64,000 nucleotides of DNA from assembly GCF_000620645.1 (NCBI RefSeq), contig NZ_KK211159.1:62001-126000 (forward strand), read 5' to 3'. The notes beneath the pieces were generated by a model that saw nothing but the letters and a program-made list of their open reading frames with translations, was not told the origin of the DNA and did no database searches. The position numbers and the translations under genes were made by a program. This document shows positions 61,992 through 64,000 of the stretch, piece after piece (within the stretch, counting starts at the first letter, position 1; each line of letters starts with the position of its first letter). The stretch is from Nocardioides sp. URHA0032 (lineage in GTDB: Bacteria > Actinomycetota > Actinomycetes > Propionibacteriales > Nocardioidaceae).

Positions 61992-63152
61992 ATGCCTGCG
62001 TACCGTCGTGCCGCCGCGATCGGCACCGTCGTCCTCGCCATCGCCGCCGGACTGGTGGCCGTCTCGCCCGCGGCCGACGCGGCCGACCCGTGCTACAGCG
62101 AGAGACAGCCGACCGGTCCGCTCGGGCTGCCGAGCGGGGCCGGCTGCGACGACACCGTCCCGCCCGAGACGACGATCGACAGCCCGACGCTCAGCACGCC
62201 CTGGCTCCGCTCGACCAGCGTGACGATCGCCTTCCACGGCGCCCACCCGGACGCCGACACCGACGCGATCGGCTACGAGTGCCAGTTCTACGACTCCGTC
62301 AGCGCTCCGACGACCTGGCAGTCGTGCACCTCGCCGTTCACCCAGGAGGGGCTCACCGAGAACGGCGCGACGCCGTACACCTTCCGGGTGCGGGCGGTCG
62401 ACACCCTGGACGACGCGCACGACCTGACCACCGACGCGTGGCCCTACACGGGCAGCACCGACGCCCCCGACCACGACCAGACGCCCGCCCAGCTCATGTT
62501 CACCGTCGACGCGACGGCCCCGAACACCTTCGGCTTCCTGCGTACGTCGTACCCCGACGAGTCCGGCTTCGACGGGCCCATGCTGGTCGAGCCGAGCGCG
62601 CAGCTACGGCTGCAGAGCACGCAGGGCACGTCGTATCGCTGCAGCCTCAATGGCAAAGCGGTCGCGTGCAACGACGGGCTGACCACGCTCCGCAACCTCA
62701 CGCCGGGCGGCAAGCGGTTCAGCGCGGCGGCCGTCGACCCGGCCGGGAACGTCGACCCGTCACCGTTCGTGCAGGAGTTCTTCGTGCCCCGCAACCTGGC
62801 CCTCGGTGACGCCGACCGTGCGTCCCGCGGCGACTGGCGGCGGTTCCGGGACCCGGGCGGGTTCGGGGGCGACTACCTCGAGACCTCGACGTACGGCGCG
62901 GTGCTGAGCTTCCCGGTCCGCAACGTCCGCGAGATCCAGCTGCTGGCCCCTGCCGGCCCGCAGCTCGGGCGGGTGGAGATCCGCGTGGGCCGGGGCCGGT
63001 GGTACCCGGTCGACCTGCACAGCAAGGACCCCGCGAAGCTGAAGGTCTACGCGGTGCGCGATGCGATCAGCGGGCTGCTGGCCGGCACCCTCCAGGTGCG
63101 GGTCGCCTCGCACGGCAAGCCGGTCCGGGTGGACGCCGTCTCCGCGCGCTAG
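61992..63152 (+). CDS. Secreted protein with Ig/fibronectin-like repeats
   Basis: 386 residues. A signal peptide (about 1-32, ending ADAADP), with GGGAGGGTCC before ATG 61992. The mature part has two beta-sandwich units with TTIDSPTLSTPWLRSTSVTIAFHGAHPDADTDAIGYECQFY and FTVDATAPNTFGFL, then YRCSLNGKAVACNDGLTTLRNLTPGGKRFSAAAVDPAGNVDPSP, the Ig-like/Big domain style with a Cys pair in each. The C-terminal 100 residues are unlike the repeats. Function unknown, probably surface or cell-wall associated. Confidence 0.85.
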   Translation: MPAYRRAAAIGTVVLAIAAGLVAVSPAADAADPCYSERQPTGPLGLPSGAGCDDTVPPETTIDSPTLSTPWLRSTSVTIAFHGAHPDADTDAIGYECQFYDSVSAPTTWQSCTSPFTQEGLTENGATPYTFRVRAVDTLDDAHDLTTDAWPYTGSTDAPDHDQTPAQLMFTVDATAPNTFGFLRTSYPDESGFDGPMLVEPSAQLRLQSTQGTSYRCSLNGKAVACNDGLTTLRNLTPGGKRFSAAAVDPAGNVDPSPFVQEFFVPRNLALGDADRASRGDWRRFRDPGGFGGDYLETSTYGAVLSFPVRNVREIQLLAPAGPQLGRVEIRVGRGRWYPVDLHSKDPAKLKVYAVRDAISGLLAGTLQVRVASHGKPVRVDAVSAR

Positions 63153-63288
63153 GTGTACCCGGTACGGCGCGGTACGGCGCGGCACGCAGCTGCAACGCGG
63201 GGTCATGGACGCTGCACACGGCTCATGCGGGCGCTACAGCGAGGGTAACCCCGCGTGACAGCGATCGTGGCGCCACCGGAAATGGCGA

Positions 63289-63317
63289 CGACCCGCCCGA
63301 CGGGGTCGGGCGGGTCG
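63289..63317 (-). terminator. Terminator of the rpsR-rplI operon
   Basis: 13-bp perfect arms CGACCCGCCCGAC / GTCGGGCGGGTCG with a 3-nt GGG loop, 41 bp past the rplI stop. The 63153-63288 stretch before it, between convergent genes, shows no coding pattern. Confidence 0.7.
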
Positions 63318-63358
63318 ACGGCCTGGTGCCGCTGCGCTGCAGGAGCCGATGCTCCGGG

Positions 63359-63805
63359 TCAGGCCGGGATGACGTTGAGGGCCACCGTGGCCGACACGTC
63401 GTCGTGCAGCTTGACCGACACCTCGTGGGCGCCGAGCGACCTGATCGGGTTCTCGACCACGATCGTGCGCTTGTCGACCTGCTCGCCCGAGGCGTCGGCG
63501 AGGGCGCCGGCGATCTCGGTGACCGTGACGGCGCCGAAGAGGCGGCCGCCGGAGCCGGCGCGCACCTTCACGCTGACCGGCTGGGCCTCGAGCTTGGTCT
63601 TGATCTGCTCCGCGTGGTCGAGGTCGCGGACCGCGCGCGAGGCGCGGGCGGACTTGATCGACTCCACGGTCTTCTCCGCGCCACGCGTCCAGCGCAGCGC
63701 GAGGCCACGCGGGACGAGGTAGTTACGGCCGTAGCCGTCCTTCACCTCGACGACGTCGCCGGGAGCACCGAGACCGGTGACCTCCTGGGTCAGGATGAGC
63801 TTCAT
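63359..63805 (-). CDS. rplI: 50S ribosomal protein L9
   Basis: 148 residues: [40 protein letters not shown] is the L9 N-domain and linker; [19 protein letters not shown] starts the C-domain. Normal length. GAGAGGAGGCACGGAG precedes the ATG. It follows rpsR by 14 bp in one operon. Confidence 0.98.
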   Translation of the reverse strand: MKLILTQEVTGLGAPGDVVEVKDGYGRNYLVPRGLALRWTRGAEKTVESIKSARASRAVRDLDHAEQIKTKLEAQPVSVKVRAGSGGRLFGAVTVTEIAGALADASGEQVDKRTIVVENPIRSLGAHEVSVKLHDDVSATVALNVIPA

Positions 63806-63819
63806 CTCCGTGCCTCCTC

Positions 63820-64000
63820 TCAGCGACCGGTCGACGTGTAGGGCAGCAGGGCCACCTCGCGGGCGTTCTTGACGGCGGTCGCCACGTCGCGCTGGTGCTG
63901 GACGCAGTTGCCGGTCACCCGACGCGCGCGGATCTTGCCGCGGTCGGAGATGAACTTGCGGAGCAGGGCGGTGTCCTTGTAGTCGACACCGGTCGCCTTC
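63820..64000 (-). CDS. rpsR: 30S ribosomal protein S18, 5' part cut by window edge
   Basis: The visible C-terminal 59 codons read [17 protein letters not shown], then [42 protein letters not shown] and stop: classic S18. The N-terminal zinc-cysteine region that separates C+ and C- S18 forms lies outside the window. Followed by rplI. Confidence 0.97.
   Translation of the reverse strand, partial: KATGVDYKDTALLRKFISDRGKIRARRVTGNCVQHQRDVATAVKNAREVALLPYTSTGR

Overview
The window is a chromosomal stretch of a very GC-rich actinobacterium. Mycothiol-type DinB-fold enzymes, an F420-type oxidoreductase, an ECF42-type sigma factor, a DUF222 remnant, a DUF1707 protein and many GTG starts with 4-bp ATGA/GTGA gene overlaps all point to Actinobacteria. 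The gene content and style best fit Nocardioides or a close relative in Propionibacteriales; that genus call is inference from general resemblance and no search was run.

Layout. 1-5.6 kb: the start of a penicillin-binding lipoprotein (cut by the left edge), a DEAD-box RNA helicase, glmS and a small conserved protein behind a perfect palindrome. 5.7-8.9 kb: a 41-codon small gene, YceI, a double GNAT, a phosphotransferase-like protein and a small DUF6582-like protein. 9-12 kb: acyl-CoA dehydrogenase and cytochrome P450, divergent around a KstR-like site. 11.6-14.7 kb: a DUF3311/MctP-type symporter pair followed by a catalase-fold protein and a hemerythrin. 14.8-18.2 kb: a nucleotidyltransferase, an orphan secreted protein and a PadR/DUF1707 pair with a 20-bp palindromic operator. 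18.4-21.9 kb: a YCII/DGPF protein, an ECF42-like sigma factor and an M3 oligopeptidase, chained by 4-bp overlaps. 22-29.1 kb: small-enzyme genes, a GH6 glycosidase, an MFS exporter, an F420 oxidoreductase and an ArsR-phosphatase fusion with an ArsR-type operator.

29.1-35.5 kb looks like an acquired block: codon choice is less GC-extreme, regulators are dense (TetR, MarR, TetR), and its right edge abuts a truncated DUF222/HNH gene. Its core is an operon of a luciferase-like flavoprotein, a rare fusion of a luciferase-like domain to a covalent-FAD oxidase, and MarR, driven by a promoter bracketed by two near-identical palindromes. 36-46 kb: a DUF429-RelA/SpoT fusion, a P450 with its TetR, pseudouridine catabolism (psuK-psuG), an ABC exporter, GNAT, a lactate-monooxygenase-like enzyme and a LysE exporter. 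46.4-52.3 kb: PucR, divergent from an amine or beta-alanine catabolic operon (semialdehyde dehydrogenase, aminotransferase, FAD amine oxidase). 52.4-57.8 kb: a lectin-fold secreted protein, GNATs, a metallo-beta-lactamase-fold hydrolase, a DinB protein, an alpha/beta hydrolase divergent from TetR, and a methyltransferase.

57.8-64 kb: dnaB, a 466-bp gene-free stretch with DnaA-box-like 9-mers, a MATE transporter, a membrane protein, a secreted repeat-type protein, rplI and the end of rpsR. In many actinobacteria rpsF-ssb-rpsR-rplI-dnaB lies near oriC, so this end may be origin-proximal.

The strongest candidates for something undescribed are the DUF429-RelA/SpoT fusion, the luciferase-like/FAD-oxidase fusion operon, the ArsR-phosphatase fusion and the DnaA-box pair upstream of dnaB. 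No tRNA, rRNA, CRISPR array, IS element or recognisable riboswitch was found.
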